A DNA stretch of 64,000 nucleotides from Thiocystis violascens (GTDB lineage Bacteria; Pseudomonadota; Gammaproteobacteria; Chromatiales; Chromatiaceae). Position 1 is the first letter of the stretch, and each line of letters begins with the position of its first letter. Where the stretch lies: the NCBI GenBank assembly GCA_020721065.1, contig DYNM01000006.1, positions 1-64,000 of the forward strand, given 5' to 3'. The notes below the pieces were generated by a model. The model was not told the DNA's origin and searched no databases. It worked only from the letters and a program-made list of their open reading frames with translations. Positions 39,747 through 49,010 of the stretch are shown piece after piece. The translations under genes were made by a program, and so were the position numbers.

Positions 39747-42700
39747 ATGATTGTTGATGCTGCTCGTTTTCAAGAACTACTCACCGCTTTTAATTTAACA
39801 GAATTGTTTATTGAATTGGGTTGGGATTATCCTGAGAACTCTGTTCATTCTGTTGCCATCAAAAATGAATCCTTTGTCTTAAATGTGATTGCCCAAAAAC
39901 GCGGCGTTCAAGTGTTATGTTGTGCGCCAGATCAATACGGGCAAATTCCACCTCATGCTACGCAACTTAAAATTGAACAAGCAGCAACCGCGCTAGTTTA
40001 TGAACACCTGCTCATTTTTACTGATGCCACCCAAACCGCACTTACTTGGTTATGGGTGGTGCGTGCTCCTAATCAACCCTTAATCACACGCACGCACACT
40101 TGGCATCAAGGCACAAGCGGCGAAGCGTTGCGTCAAAAATTAGATCAAATTATTTGGTCATTAGAAGATGAAGAAGCAATTACGTTGACCGCTGTGATTG
40201 CGGGATTACGACGTGCTTTTGATCGTGAAAAAGTCTCTAAACAATTTTATGAACAATTCAAAAAGGAACATACTTTATTGAGTGCCGCAATTACTGGATT
40301 GAGTACCATTGAACAACGCGATTGGTACACGTCTTTGATGCTTAATCGCTTGATGTTTATTTACTTTATTCAACGCAAGGGTTTTTTGCATAGTAATCCT
40401 AATTATCTCTCTGATCATTTGCATTTCGTTCAGCAACAACCACACCAAGCCGGTTCGTTTTATCGCCAATTTTTGCGTCCTCTATTTCACACTGGCTTAA
40501 ACCAGCCGCTGACTACACGCACTAACGAACAAACAACACTCCTCGGCGAAGTTCCTTATCTTAATGGCGGTTTATTTGATGTTCATGCTTTAGAAGCAGC
40601 ATATTTAGATTTAGATATTCCAAATGATGCTTTTGAAAAAATACTAGCTTTTTTAGACCGTTATGATTGGCATTTAGACAGTCGTCCGCTTGCTTCTGGT
40701 AATGAAATTAATCCTGATGTGCTCGGCTATATTTTTGAAAAATACATCAATCAAAAACAGATGGGTGCGTACTATACTAAAGAAGATATTACGGAATACA
40801 TTGCAAAAAACACCATCATTCCTCATTTGTTAGAACAAACCCGTCAAGGCTGCCAAGTTGCTTTTAGTGGCACAGGTTCAGTGTGGACATTATTACAACA
40901 AAATCCTGATCGTTATTTGTATTCAGCAGTAAAAACTGGCGTGATTGATGCGCATGGTCAACCCGTTTCTGAATCTGCATTGCCTGATTTTGTGCAAATA
41001 GGAATGCACGATGCGGCAGCGCGGAAGTTTGATCGGCGCTATAACGTTGGCGAAGCCTTATTTAATACAGCAACCGGCGAGCGCGGTACCTTACCGACTG
41101 AAACTTGGCGCGAATATATTGAGCGCCGCACTCGCTGTTTGCGTATTCGAGATGAGTTGGCACTAGGTAAAATTAACACCATTGATGAACTGATTACGCT
41201 TAATTTAGATATTCGTCAGTTGTTGCAAGATGTGATTGATAGCTGCGATAGCCCTGATTTGTTGCGGTCAATTTGGCAAGCTATTGTGGGTAGTGATGCG
41301 CGTCATTATGGAATTGTTATTCTTGATCCCACTTGCGGCTCTGGAGCTTTTTTGTTTTCAGCCGTGAATATCTTGGAGCCGTTATATGAGGTTTGTTTAG
41401 AGCGGATGGAGGCATTTGTAGAGGATGCGCAGCGAATTGCCAAACGCAACAATGGCAAATTTTATGCTGATCGGTATGCTGATTTTATTACGGTACTTGA
41501 TGCAGTTAATCGTCATCCGTCGCGCCGTTATTTTATTTATAAAAATATCATTTTGAATAACTTGTTCGGCGTAGACATCATGCCGGAGGCAGTTGAAATC
41601 TGCAAATTACGGCTATTTCTCAAACTGGTGTCGCAGGTCAATCGCGTTGGGGAATTACAGCCGTTGCCTGACATTGATTTTAATATCCGCTGTGGTAATA
41701 CGTTGGTTGGTTATGCAACTGCTAGTCAGTTTGATACTGCAAATGATCTTGCCAGTGATTGCGCACATCGCACGCAAATTAAAGCTAAAATTACTGAAGT
41801 GGCGGCATTATTTGATCGGTTTCGTGTCCAGCAAATGGAGCGCGATGGTTATGTGAACACTGAGGATAAACATCAACTCAGTGTACAACTAAAAACACTC
41901 AGATTAGAATTAGATCGTTATTTAGCGCGTCAATATGGCATTGATGTTAATCAAGTTACCGACTTTGAACAATGGCGCAGCAGTCATCAGCCATTTCATT
42001 GGTTTGCTGAGTTTTATCATGTGATGCAAAGCGGTGGATTTAATGTCGTTATTGGGAATCCACCTTATATTGAAATGACAAAAGTTAAAGGCTACTCTTT
42101 GATCGGCCTTAAGACACAAAAAACGGGAAATTTGTACGCTCCTTGTGTTGAACGCAATACATTTATTACACTTAAAAAAGCGCGTTTTGGCGTAATTGTT
42201 CCGCTAAGTGGATTTTCAACTTCAAGAATGGAAAATTATCAAAATTTAGTTTTGAGTCGTTACTCATTTAATGCAATTTCTTTTTATAGTGGTGATGCGC
42301 ATCCCTCAGTGTTATTTGACGGAGTTAAATACAGATTAGCCATTATTATTTCAGGGTCAGATTCTGTGGGAACCTACACATCAAACTATCTTCGTTGGTA
42401 TGCAGAAGAACGACCTTACTTATTTGAAAAATTATCTTATGAAAAATGCGTTTTTGATTCTGGTTATTTACGCTTTTCTAAACTAGGTACAAATCAGTTA
42501 GTAGGTGTTCTTTCTAAAATTTTAACAAACAAAATAAAACTACAGACGTACTTAAAGAAAACAGGTAAAGGTCATTTGATCTATCATCGAAGCCCTGTTT
42601 TTTGGATACGCGCAATGGATTTTGAGCCTTATTTTAAGTCTCCTGTTAAAGAGCGTTCTACAGAGCATCTTAAAGACTTACGTTGCGAATCTTCAAAAAT

Positions 42701-43079
42701 ATCTAAAGTTATAGGCGCACTAATTAATAGCTCATTTTTTTATTTCTGGTTTTCTGTGCAAGGCAATTGCCGAAACGTTACTGGTAACGACATCAGTGAT
42801 ATGCCAATTTTTTCTATTGAAACTAATTGCACTGATATTTTAATTGAAAATTTTGAATCTCTTATGAAAGATTATCAAAAAAATTCAGTTCGCAGAGTGT
42901 ATGAGTACAAAACGGGACAAGTGGAATATGATGAGTTTTACCCAAGATTGTCAAAATCAGTTATTGATAAAATTGATCTTGAACTTGGTAAGCTATTTGA
43001 GTTAAATCATGAGGAAATTGATTGCCTTATTAACTATGATATTAAATATCGAATGGGTGGGACTGATGATGACGGATAA
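39747..43079 (+). CDS. Eco57I-type restriction-modification enzyme / DNA methyltransferase
   Basis: This 1110-residue protein has the N6-adenine methyltransferase motifs: motif I LDPTCGSGAFLF (near residue 545) and motif IV VIGNPPYIEM (near 773), with NLFGVDIMPEAVEICKLRL between them. The order and size match single-chain type IIG (Eco57I-like) enzymes, in which an N-terminal nuclease, a central methylase and a C-terminal target-recognition region share one chain. I see no clear PD-(D/E)xK site, so nuclease activity is unproven. A PglX-type methylase is an alternative, but no BREX partners are nearby. The track uses a GTG; the ATG at 39747 is preferred. The gene is AT-rich and lies between rfbC and rfbD, which suggests insertion. 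Confidence 0.87.
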   Translation: MIVDAARFQELLTAFNLTELFIELGWDYPENSVHSVAIKNESFVLNVIAQKRGVQVLCCAPDQYGQIPPHATQLKIEQAATALVYEHLLIFTDATQTALTWLWVVRAPNQPLITRTHTWHQGTSGEALRQKLDQIIWSLEDEEAITLTAVIAGLRRAFDREKVSKQFYEQFKKEHTLLSAAITGLSTIEQRDWYTSLMLNRLMFIYFIQRKGFLHSNPNYLSDHLHFVQQQPHQAGSFYRQFLRPLFHTGLNQPLTTRTNEQTTLLGEVPYLNGGLFDVHALEAAYLDLDIPNDAFEKILAFLDRYDWHLDSRPLASGNEINPDVLGYIFEKYINQKQMGAYYTKEDITEYIAKNTIIPHLLEQTRQGCQVAFSGTGSVWTLLQQNPDRYLYSAVKTGVIDAHGQPVSESALPDFVQIGMHDAAARKFDRRYNVGEALFNTATGERGTLPTETWREYIERRTRCLRIRDELALGKINTIDELITLNLDIRQLLQDVIDSCDSPDLLRSIWQAIVGSDARHYGIVILDPTCGSGAFLFSAVNILEPLYEVCLERMEAFVEDAQRIAKRNNGKFYADRYADFITVLDAVNRHPSRRYFIYKNIILNNLFGVDIMPEAVEICKLRLFLKLVSQVNRVGELQPLPDIDFNIRCGNTLVGYATASQFDTANDLASDCAHRTQIKAKITEVAALFDRFRVQQMERDGYVNTEDKHQLSVQLKTLRLELDRYLARQYGIDVNQVTDFEQWRSSHQPFHWFAEFYHVMQSGGFNVVIGNPPYIEMTKVKGYSLIGLKTQKTGNLYAPCVERNTFITLKKARFGVIVPLSGFSTSRMENYQNLVLSRYSFNAISFYSGDAHPSVLFDGVKYRLAIIISGSDSVGTYTSNYLRWYAEERPYLFEKLSYEKCVFDSGYLRFSKLGTNQLVGVLSKILTNKIKLQTYLKKTGKGHLIYHRSPVFWIRAMDFEPYFKSPVKERSTEHLKDLRCESSKISKVIGALINSSFFYFWFSVQGNCRNVTGNDISDMPIFSIETNCTDILIENFESLMKDYQKNSVRRVYEYKTGQVEYDEFYPRLSKSVIDKIDLELGKLFELNHEEIDCLINYDIKYRMGGTDDDG

Positions 43080-43164
43080 TATCGCAAATTTCGTGGTTTT
43101 CTTAACCTTCTTTCAAACTGAAGAATAAACTGATAAACACGCTAAATCACTTCGGAATAATTCA

Positions 43165-44052
43165 ATGACTCAGCGTCCGCGTATTTTACTCATTGGTGCC
43201 AGTGGTCAAGTTGGTTGGGAATTACAACGCACACTGGCTGGATTAGGCACCGTGATTGCCGCGTCATTAGAAGGTCAATATGGACCTTGTATTGATTTAA
43301 TGAGTCGCGTCGCTTTAGAAAAGCTCGTTTGCGATAGCGCACCAGATGCTGTCGTCAATGCTGCTGCCTATACTGCTGTTGATAAAGCTGAAACGGATCA
43401 CTTTAGCGCCCAACGGATTAACGCTGATGCGGTTAGTGAATTGGGAATGTTATTAGCGGCGCGGGGTGTTCCCATTATTCACTATTCCACCGATTTTGTG
43501 TTTTCTGGAACAGCCAACCGACCGTATATTGAAACTGACACGCCAGCACCGCTGAATGTCTATGGCGCAACTAAATTAGCAGGTGAACAGGCATTATTAC
43601 ATTCAGGCGCGAATGCTTTAATTCTACGAACCAGTTGGGTTTATGGCTTGCGCGGCGCAAACTTTTTATTAACAATGTTGCGTTTATTTCGGGAGCGTGA
43701 TGTATTGCGTGTGGTGGATGATCAAATTGGCGCACCAACTTGGAGTCGCATGTTAGCGGAATTCACTGCGTTGGTATTGCAGCGGATATTGCATAATGAA
43801 ATTGATTTAGAAAAAACTGGTAGAATTTATCATTTAACTGGCGGTGGACAAGTCAGTTGGTATGGATTTGCACAAGCGATTTTAAGTGCCAGCGGTTCCA
43901 ATTCCACTATTATTCCTATTCCATCTAGTGAATATCCCGCTCCAGCCCAACGCCCTCTCTATTCAGTGCTTGATAATACGCACTTTGAAACAACTTTTGC
44001 ATTAGCAATGCCGGCTTGGCAGGATTCTTTGGCGCAGTGTTTAGATCGTTGA
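43165..44052 (+). CDS. rfbD: dTDP-4-dehydrorhamnose reductase
   Basis: RfbD carries out the last step, reducing the 4-keto sugar to dTDP-L-rhamnose. It is a short-chain reductase with GASGQVGWEL (nucleotide binding), HYSTDFVFSG and YGATKLAGEQ containing the Y-x3-K pair. It has 295 residues. It is separated from rfbB-rfbA-rfbC by the restriction-modification gene, so it may rely on read-through or on its own promoter in the 85 bp upstream. It faces the nif cluster convergently. Confidence 0.96.
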   Translation: MTQRPRILLIGASGQVGWELQRTLAGLGTVIAASLEGQYGPCIDLMSRVALEKLVCDSAPDAVVNAAAYTAVDKAETDHFSAQRINADAVSELGMLLAARGVPIIHYSTDFVFSGTANRPYIETDTPAPLNVYGATKLAGEQALLHSGANALILRTSWVYGLRGANFLLTMLRLFRERDVLRVVDDQIGAPTWSRMLAEFTALVLQRILHNEIDLEKTGRIYHLTGGGQVSWYGFAQAILSASGSNSTIIPIPSSEYPAPAQRPLYSVLDNTHFETTFALAMPAWQDSLAQCLDR

Positions 44053-44134
44053 ACAGTGAAAATAGCCCCGCCCGCAGCATTGTTGCGCAATTGCTGGAGG
44101 CGGTGGTGCGTGAATTGATTGCTGCACACTCTCA

Positions 44135-44437
44135 TTAAGCAGCTTGGGGCGCGTGTGATAAACAATTCTTTGGACACACCCGCGAACAGGCTTGGCAACC
44201 AATACAATCAAGAGCGTCTTTCAAATTCATTACCATGCCCGGCAGATCCTCATCGCCATCATCGTCATCATCATCGTCTTCTAATTCCAAATCTTCCCGA
44301 TCTACCAATTCAAATACATCACGCGGACAGACTTTATAACAGCGTCCGCAGCCAATACAGTGATGTTGATTGATCTTCATGACAAACGCTGGCGTCCATG
44401 CCACACCGCCGCGTGTTAAACCCGTCATCATTGCCAT
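44135..44437 (-). CDS. fdxB: Nif-specific ferredoxin III (2x[4Fe-4S])
   Basis: A 100-residue ferredoxin with two four-cysteine cluster motifs, CIGCGRCYKVCP and CIGCQACSRVCP. The opening MTGLTRGGVAWTPAFV is typical of nitrogen-fixation ferredoxin III. Between the clusters lies an acidic run, LELEDDDDDDDGDEDL, longer than the usual linker. It follows the small Rop-like gene by 3 bp and is the last gene of the nif cluster, with a role in electron supply to cofactor assembly or nitrogenase inferred from the family. Confidence 0.93.
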   Translation of the reverse strand: MAMMTGLTRGGVAWTPAFVMKINQHHCIGCGRCYKVCPRDVFELVDREDLELEDDDDDDDGDEDLPGMVMNLKDALDCIGCQACSRVCPKNCLSHAPQAA

Positions 44438-44440
44438 TCT

Positions 44441-44674
44441 TTATGCGCTCCGTTGAATTGAATCAGTATTGGTTTCCGCCGCGTGTAATTGCGCCGTTGC
44501 ATGTGCCCACGCTTGACAAGCGTCATAAGCCGCTTGCGCTAAAATTGGGATTTCTTCATACGCAGCAGGCAGACGCTCCTCCACCAAATCATGTAAGGCG
44601 CTGGCGCGTTCACTCGCAATGCGTTTCGCTTTACTCACCGCTTTTTCCAGTGTTTGGCGTTGTTCGGGAGTCAT
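44441..44674 (-). CDS. Nif-associated Rop-like (DUF683) small protein
   Basis: A 77-residue helical protein: QRQTLEKAVSKAKRIASERASALHDLVEERLPAAYEEIPILAQAAYDAC. This pattern is that of the DUF683/CCE_0567-type proteins, found almost only in nif clusters next to the DUF269 gene, as here. Members form helical bundles and are suggested to bind metal; the exact role is not established. It starts about 20 bp after the DUF269 stop. Confidence 0.87.
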   Translation of the reverse strand: MTPEQRQTLEKAVSKAKRIASERASALHDLVEERLPAAYEEIPILAQAAYDACQAWAHATAQLHAAETNTDSIQRSA

Positions 44675-44694
44675 CTGCCCAACCTCCTAATTGA

Positions 44695-45162
44695 TTAAAG
44701 CCCAGCAACCTTGGAATGGGTGCCAATGAGTTCTAAAGCGACTGATAAAATTTTGTCGCCTTCATCTTTCATTTTAGAAAGACTTGGAAAACCAAAGCGA
44801 TGCGCATCACGAATGCTGCGATCCAACACCACCAATTTACCAACCGTAATCAATACGCGCCCAAATCCTTCATGGTTTAAACTCACCAAAGGCACGGCCA
44901 TCAAGTTGCATTCTGCTTCAATCATCACTGCTAAAGCGTTGTAAAACGCTTTCATTCTGGCAACTACCAATTCATCAGGATCGCCAATAATTGGAAGCTC
45001 GCGTTTTTTATCAGTCGTGAGAATGAATGGCTCCAAAATGACGGTGGCTGACAGCTTATCCGTTCTGCCATAGGTATCAATGGCGCGCATTTGCCGCACC
45101 ATTTCTGTGATGAATTGAGAACTCAACAATCCTTCCGTTTCTGCGGCTGGCGCATCACTCAT
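44695..45162 (-). CDS. NifX-associated nitrogen fixation protein (DUF269)
   Basis: A 155-residue protein of the DUF269 family: SSQFITEMVRQMRAIDTYG, DKLSATVILEPFILTTDKKRELPIIGDPD, then LITVGKLVVLDRSIRDAHRFGFPSL. The family accompanies nifX in most Azotobacter-type clusters; its biochemical role is not settled. It lies downstream of nifX, beyond a strong terminator, so its expression relies on read-through or on a separate promoter that I could not identify. Confidence 0.93.
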   Translation of the reverse strand: MSDAPAAETEGLLSSQFITEMVRQMRAIDTYGRTDKLSATVILEPFILTTDKKRELPIIGDPDELVVARMKAFYNALAVMIEAECNLMAVPLVSLNHEGFGRVLITVGKLVVLDRSIRDAHRFGFPSLSKMKDEGDKILSVALELIGTHSKVAGL

Positions 45163-45227
45163 TTTGAATACCTCGTTGAAGTCGGTTCGTTGCCATTAAA
45201 ATCCCCCACAACGTCACCGAATGAATT

Positions 45228-45261
45228 AAAAAAAACCTGCTGTGTGAATGCACACAGCAGG
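45228..45261 (-). terminator. Rho-independent terminator after nifX
   Basis: An 11-bp perfect inverted repeat (CCTGCTGTGTG / CACACAGCAGG, 4-nt loop) lies at 45236-45261. On the minus strand it runs into eight T residues. It sits 11 bp past the nifX stop and before the DUF269 gene, within what would otherwise be one operon. Confidence 0.9.
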
Positions 45262-45271
45262 CGGGGGATTG

Positions 45272-45757
45272 TTATTCAGTCCAGCCTTCCGCAGCCATCG
45301 CATCAAAGCGATTGTGATGCGGTTCTTGCTGTTGATTGAGCAGAGCGCGGCTCAACCATGCACTCGGTCCATCGCGCAATTCAATTTGCAAGGTGCGAAT
45401 GAGCTGCGTTAATGAAGTGCCGGCATCAACTTTAATCGCATGAATACCACGCGGTCGCAATTGATTCACGGCTGACGCGCCAATTGCTTGGCAATACACC
45501 GCGACACAACCCGTTAATGCGTCAATTTTAGCGGTTAATTTATTTTCATTGCCATCTTCAGCGAATTGCCCGAATTGCACGATTTCTTCTAAATGCGCTT
45601 CTTTGGCATCAAGACGATAAATTGCTAATGATTCGGCAGTACCAAAATGCTGATTGACGTGTTTACGGTCGGTGGTCGCAAAAGCAACGCGAATCGTCAG
45701 CGGCGTTTTGGCGTCAGCAGTGGTCAACACTTTCAGGTGGCGCGACACGGTCATCAC
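45272..45757 (-). CDS. nifX: NifX, FeMo-cofactor precursor carrier
   Basis: NifX binds and transfers iron-molybdenum cofactor precursors (NifB-co and VK-cluster) between NifB and NifEN. The 161-residue protein has the family pattern IRVAFATTDRKHVNQHFGTAESLAIYRLD, then CVAVYCQAIGASAVNQLRPRGIHAIKV. It follows nifEN by 24 bp, which fits its partner role. The C-terminal extension after about residue 125 is poorly conserved. Confidence 0.95.
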   Translation of the reverse strand: MMTVSRHLKVLTTADAKTPLTIRVAFATTDRKHVNQHFGTAESLAIYRLDAKEAHLEEIVQFGQFAEDGNENKLTAKIDALTGCVAVYCQAIGASAVNQLRPRGIHAIKVDAGTSLTQLIRTLQIELRDGPSAWLSRALLNQQQEPHHNRFDAMAAEGWTE

Positions 45758-45781
45758 AGTTTCCTATTGTGCAACAAGGAG

Positions 45782-48586
45782 TTAGGCGGAATGCGCAGCG
45801 ACGTGTCGCTCCGCCTCCGGCCATTGTTTGAGCGCCGAGCGATACGGATGAATTTCACCTTTTTCGAGTGATAACAGCAGGTTGGCGAGATCAAACAGCG
45901 TGGCGCGAGTGCCGCTGTAACCAATCCAGGTGCGGGTGTAGCCGCCCAGCGTGTCGTATTGCGGAAAGCCAGCGCGTAACAGCGGAATCCCCAAGCGGTG
46001 TGCGGTGTGGACGCCGTGCGAATTGGTGATTAACACGTCGGCGCGATTGGCGCGGGCGGTCAGTTCTAAATCCTCCAAATCGCCGATTTGCACCTGTTCG
46101 CACACCGCTGCCGCCAATGCTGGCGCGTTGGTCGGGCTGACTGCCGCTACCGTCGTCGCACCAACTCCCGCCAGCATCTGCGTCAAACCAACCAACAAAT
46201 CCGGCTCGGCCGCCAGCGCCAGCCGCGCTTGTCCAAGCATGAAATGGCTATCGAGCATCGCATCCTGCAATTGCTCCCGTTGCCGCACGATTTTGGCGGG
46301 TACCGGCACCGCCGCCAGCGTGGCCAAGGTTGTAATCAACGCATCGACCGCGCTAATGCCCATGAGATGCGCAAAGCGATGATCGGGAACGCCGGTGCGT
46401 TCATGCAGCGCATCGGCGGCCGCATTCATCGCGCCGCCAATCACCACCGTTGCCAGCGCATCGCCGACCGTCGCCAATTCGCTGACCAAGGTGCCGCCAA
46501 TCGTCAAGGCGCTGTAATCGCTGGCGGGCAAATGCCCGTCGAGCGCGTCGGACAAATCCGGCAGCACCAGCGGACGCAGGCCAAATAATTCAATCAATTC
46601 CTTAAGATGTTCGAGATCGCCCGGCGTGAGCTGCGCTCCGGCTAACACATTGATTTGACGCTGCCGCCGTCCGGGGCGCGTCCCCGCAGCGGCGGCGGTC
46701 GGCACCAAGGTTTCAATGATGGCGCGGGTTGCAGCGGCATAACCGGACTCCATCCCGCCGCTGAAATCGGGCGCAGACACGGCCACGACCGGAATAGCGT
46801 CAAATTGCGGATAACGTTGACGAAATTCGCGCACAGCCAGATGAATATCCGCGCCCTGCGCTTCGACTAAACCGGTGGTCGGCACGCCAATCAGCGCCGG
46901 CTGATGCTTTTCGCACAGCGTTTTCAAGCCCTCAATGACTAACGCATCGCCGCCCATGATCGCGGTGACGTGATCGACGGCGGTGGTTTGCAGCGGGATC
47001 GGCTCCCGAAAATGCCGTACAAACAAAATCTTACCGAAGGCGCTACAGCCTTGCGCTCCGTGCAACATCGGAATAGCGCGATTAAAACCCAGAAATGCCA
47101 ACGCCGCGCCGACAGTCGAACTCGCTTTGAGCGGACTCACCGACAAGGCTTTTTTGCGTTTTGCAATCACAGGACTTGGAGTTTTGATTAACGCTGGATT
47201 TGCGTTCGCAGAGCATCCAGTAGTTAAAGAAGATTTCACCGCCTCCCAAATGGGACTTTCAATCGTCACGCACAACTGTTTAGCGAGTTCTTCCATGCCT
47301 TCATAACCGGCATACGCAAACTCGCGTTCTTGGTTAATATCTAAAAATGGAATACGCGCTTTTAATGCCGTGTACAAATTACGCCCACCCGCAATCAGCA
47401 CATCAACGCCTTGTTCATTCACCATATCAATCAAGGTGCGCGGATTCCCTTCTTCCAACATCACCGCATCGTCACCCATTAACTCACGGATGCGCGCTTT
47501 ATCATCTTCAGTGGATTTGCGCGTGCCAGTTGCAACCACCGTCATGCCCAAATCTTGTAATGCAGAAATCACCGACCACGATTTCACACCGCCGGTGTAC
47601 AACAAGACTTTTTTACCCTGCAAGCGCAGCCGCCAAGGTGCCAAAATCAATTCAGCATTCGCTTCTTCACGCGCAATCACGGTTTCAACTCGCGCAGTTA
47701 AATCGGGATCAGCGATAATGCGAGCGAATTCACGCAATGCGTTTGATACATCGCGCACTCCATAAAAACTACCTTCAAACCAAGGAGTTCCATACGCGGA
47801 TTGTAATTTACGCGCCACATTCACCAGCGCCCGCGAACACACCATCATATTGACTTCTGAGCGGTGCATGGTCTGCACTTCACGAAAGCGTCCATCGCCA
47901 GAAAGCGTACATAACACGCGCAAACCGAGTTCATCGAATAATGGCAACACGCGCCACAATTCTCCGGCGATGTTATATTCACCAATTAAACAGATGTCGT
48001 GAACTTTGAAATGTTCGTTTTCAATGCCGGGCGGAATTGGATCAGGTTCGCGGGTGCCGCAAATGTATTTCACCATTGCTTCCCCGGCAATACGACTACC
48101 GAGGTTTTTTGCGCCATAAAATCCAGCGGCATCAATTGGCACAACTGGCGTTTGCCACCGCTGTTGCGCATCTTTACACACCGCTTCTAAATCATCGCCG
48201 GTCAGCGCCGGAACGCAAGTGTTATACACAAACACAGCGGCAGGTTGATAACTATCAATCGCTTGTTTAATCGAATGAAAGAGGCGTTTTTCACTGCGCC
48301 CCATAATCACATCTTGCTCAGTTAAATCAGTGGTCATGCCGATTTTATACAGCGTATTACCACTTGATCTGGTGCCCCGGTTGTCCCAAGAATTACCCGC
48401 ACATGCAATTGAACCATGCACAATATGCGCAACATCGCCAATTGGCAGCATGGCAATTTGGGCACCATCAAAGGTACAGCCGCCCGCTGTTGCGCCCGGT
48501 TTCGCTTTGGAACAGCCAGATTTGGCTTTTTGATTGTGGGCGCAAGCCGGTTCGTCGAGCAGGGTGGCGAGGTCTTTGCGGTTCAT
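45782..48586 (-). CDS. nifEN: Fused NifE-NifN nitrogenase cofactor scaffold
   Basis: One uninterrupted ORF of 934 codons encodes both halves of the NifEN scaffold on which the FeMo-cofactor matures. Residues 1 to about 460 are NifE ([71 protein letters not shown]). From about 490 to the end is NifN ([33 protein letters not shown], then [21 protein letters not shown]). A short lysine- and proline-containing linker joins them. The track starts seven codons earlier. I prefer the ATG at 48586 because [15 protein letters not shown] aligns with known NifE starts, and because the upstream sigma-54 element would leave almost no leader for the first ATG. Confidence 0.96.
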   Translation of the reverse strand: MNRKDLATLLDEPACAHNQKAKSGCSKAKPGATAGGCTFDGAQIAMLPIGDVAHIVHGSIACAGNSWDNRGTRSSGNTLYKIGMTTDLTEQDVIMGRSEKRLFHSIKQAIDSYQPAAVFVYNTCVPALTGDDLEAVCKDAQQRWQTPVVPIDAAGFYGAKNLGSRIAGEAMVKYICGTREPDPIPPGIENEHFKVHDICLIGEYNIAGELWRVLPLFDELGLRVLCTLSGDGRFREVQTMHRSEVNMMVCSRALVNVARKLQSAYGTPWFEGSFYGVRDVSNALREFARIIADPDLTARVETVIAREEANAELILAPWRLRLQGKKVLLYTGGVKSWSVISALQDLGMTVVATGTRKSTEDDKARIRELMGDDAVMLEEGNPRTLIDMVNEQGVDVLIAGGRNLYTALKARIPFLDINQEREFAYAGYEGMEELAKQLCVTIESPIWEAVKSSLTTGCSANANPALIKTPSPVIAKRKKALSVSPLKASSTVGAALAFLGFNRAIPMLHGAQGCSAFGKILFVRHFREPIPLQTTAVDHVTAIMGGDALVIEGLKTLCEKHQPALIGVPTTGLVEAQGADIHLAVREFRQRYPQFDAIPVVAVSAPDFSGGMESGYAAATRAIIETLVPTAAAAGTRPGRRQRQINVLAGAQLTPGDLEHLKELIELFGLRPLVLPDLSDALDGHLPASDYSALTIGGTLVSELATVGDALATVVIGGAMNAAADALHERTGVPDHRFAHLMGISAVDALITTLATLAAVPVPAKIVRQREQLQDAMLDSHFMLGQARLALAAEPDLLVGLTQMLAGVGATTVAAVSPTNAPALAAAVCEQVQIGDLEDLELTARANRADVLITNSHGVHTAHRLGIPLLRAGFPQYDTLGGYTRTWIGYSGTRATLFDLANLLLSLEKGEIHPYRSALKQWPEAERHVAAHSA

Positions 48587-48620
48587 GGGAATGTCCAATA
48601 CTGTCATGTTGACTTGCGTT

Positions 48621-48638
48621 AAGCACGATCAATGCCAA
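48621..48638 (-). promoter_or_regulatory. Candidate sigma-54 (-24/-12) promoter of nifEN
   Basis: On the minus strand, TTGGCATTGATCGTGCTT has the GG and GC pairs separated by exactly 10 nt, as sigma-54 promoters require, with TGGCA at -24 and TGC at -12. Transcription would start near 48612, which favours the nifEN start at 48586. Confidence 0.65.
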
Positions 48639-48681
48639 GCGTTTAGTGATTGTTTTTATTATCAAAGTTAGTTGATTTTTC

Positions 48682-48697
48682 TGTGTGGTTTCTGACA
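48682..48697. promoter_or_regulatory. Candidate NifA upstream activator site (TGT-N10-ACA)
   Basis: TGTGTGGTTTCTGACA fits the NifA consensus TGT-N10-ACA exactly. It lies about 75-80 bp upstream of the predicted sigma-54 start of nifEN, a usual distance for enhancer-bound NifA. Such a short pattern can occur by chance; its position beside the sigma-54 element is what makes it credible. Confidence 0.6.
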
Positions 48698-48909
48698 ATG
48701 TGTGCGGCTGACCGAACTAAAATGGGTGCGGCGGGAATTTGAATTGCGCATTGACCGTGCGGCGTGGTCAGTTGGCAATTGAATTCAACGATATGCTTTT
48801 TTAATTCCAAAAAACGTTATTGATACGATAATGAATAGATGAGCGAGTAACGATGAATGCGTGCCTATTTTTAGGAGTGGCGCACTGGCTGATATAAACT
48901 ATTGATTGC

Positions 48910-48979
48910 GTTGTCAGTTGGCAGTTGGCGGCAACAACGCTGTTTTTTACTGACAACCGACAACTGATCACCGACAACT
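48910..48979. repeat. Short inverted GTTGTCAGTTG-type repeats
   Basis: GTTGTCAGTTGGCAGTTGG at 48910 is followed, about 20 bp on, by the imperfect inverse ACTGACAACCGACAACTG and a further CCGACAACT. The rest of the 400-bp gap between nifEN and the next gene (48608-49010) holds the nif promoter elements and no gene. This could be a hairpin or part of a dispersed short repeat family; no function is evident. Confidence 0.45.
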
Positions 48980-49010
48980 CAAAAATTGCCACCGGCGAAG
49001 TGTTTTCACC

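Noticed and set aside
44053-44134. Imperfect inverted sequence around CAGCATTGTTGCGCAATTGCTG between rfbD and fdxB
   Set aside because: Only a 5-bp outer stem pairs well and there is no T-run on either strand; it is not convincing as a bidirectional terminator.
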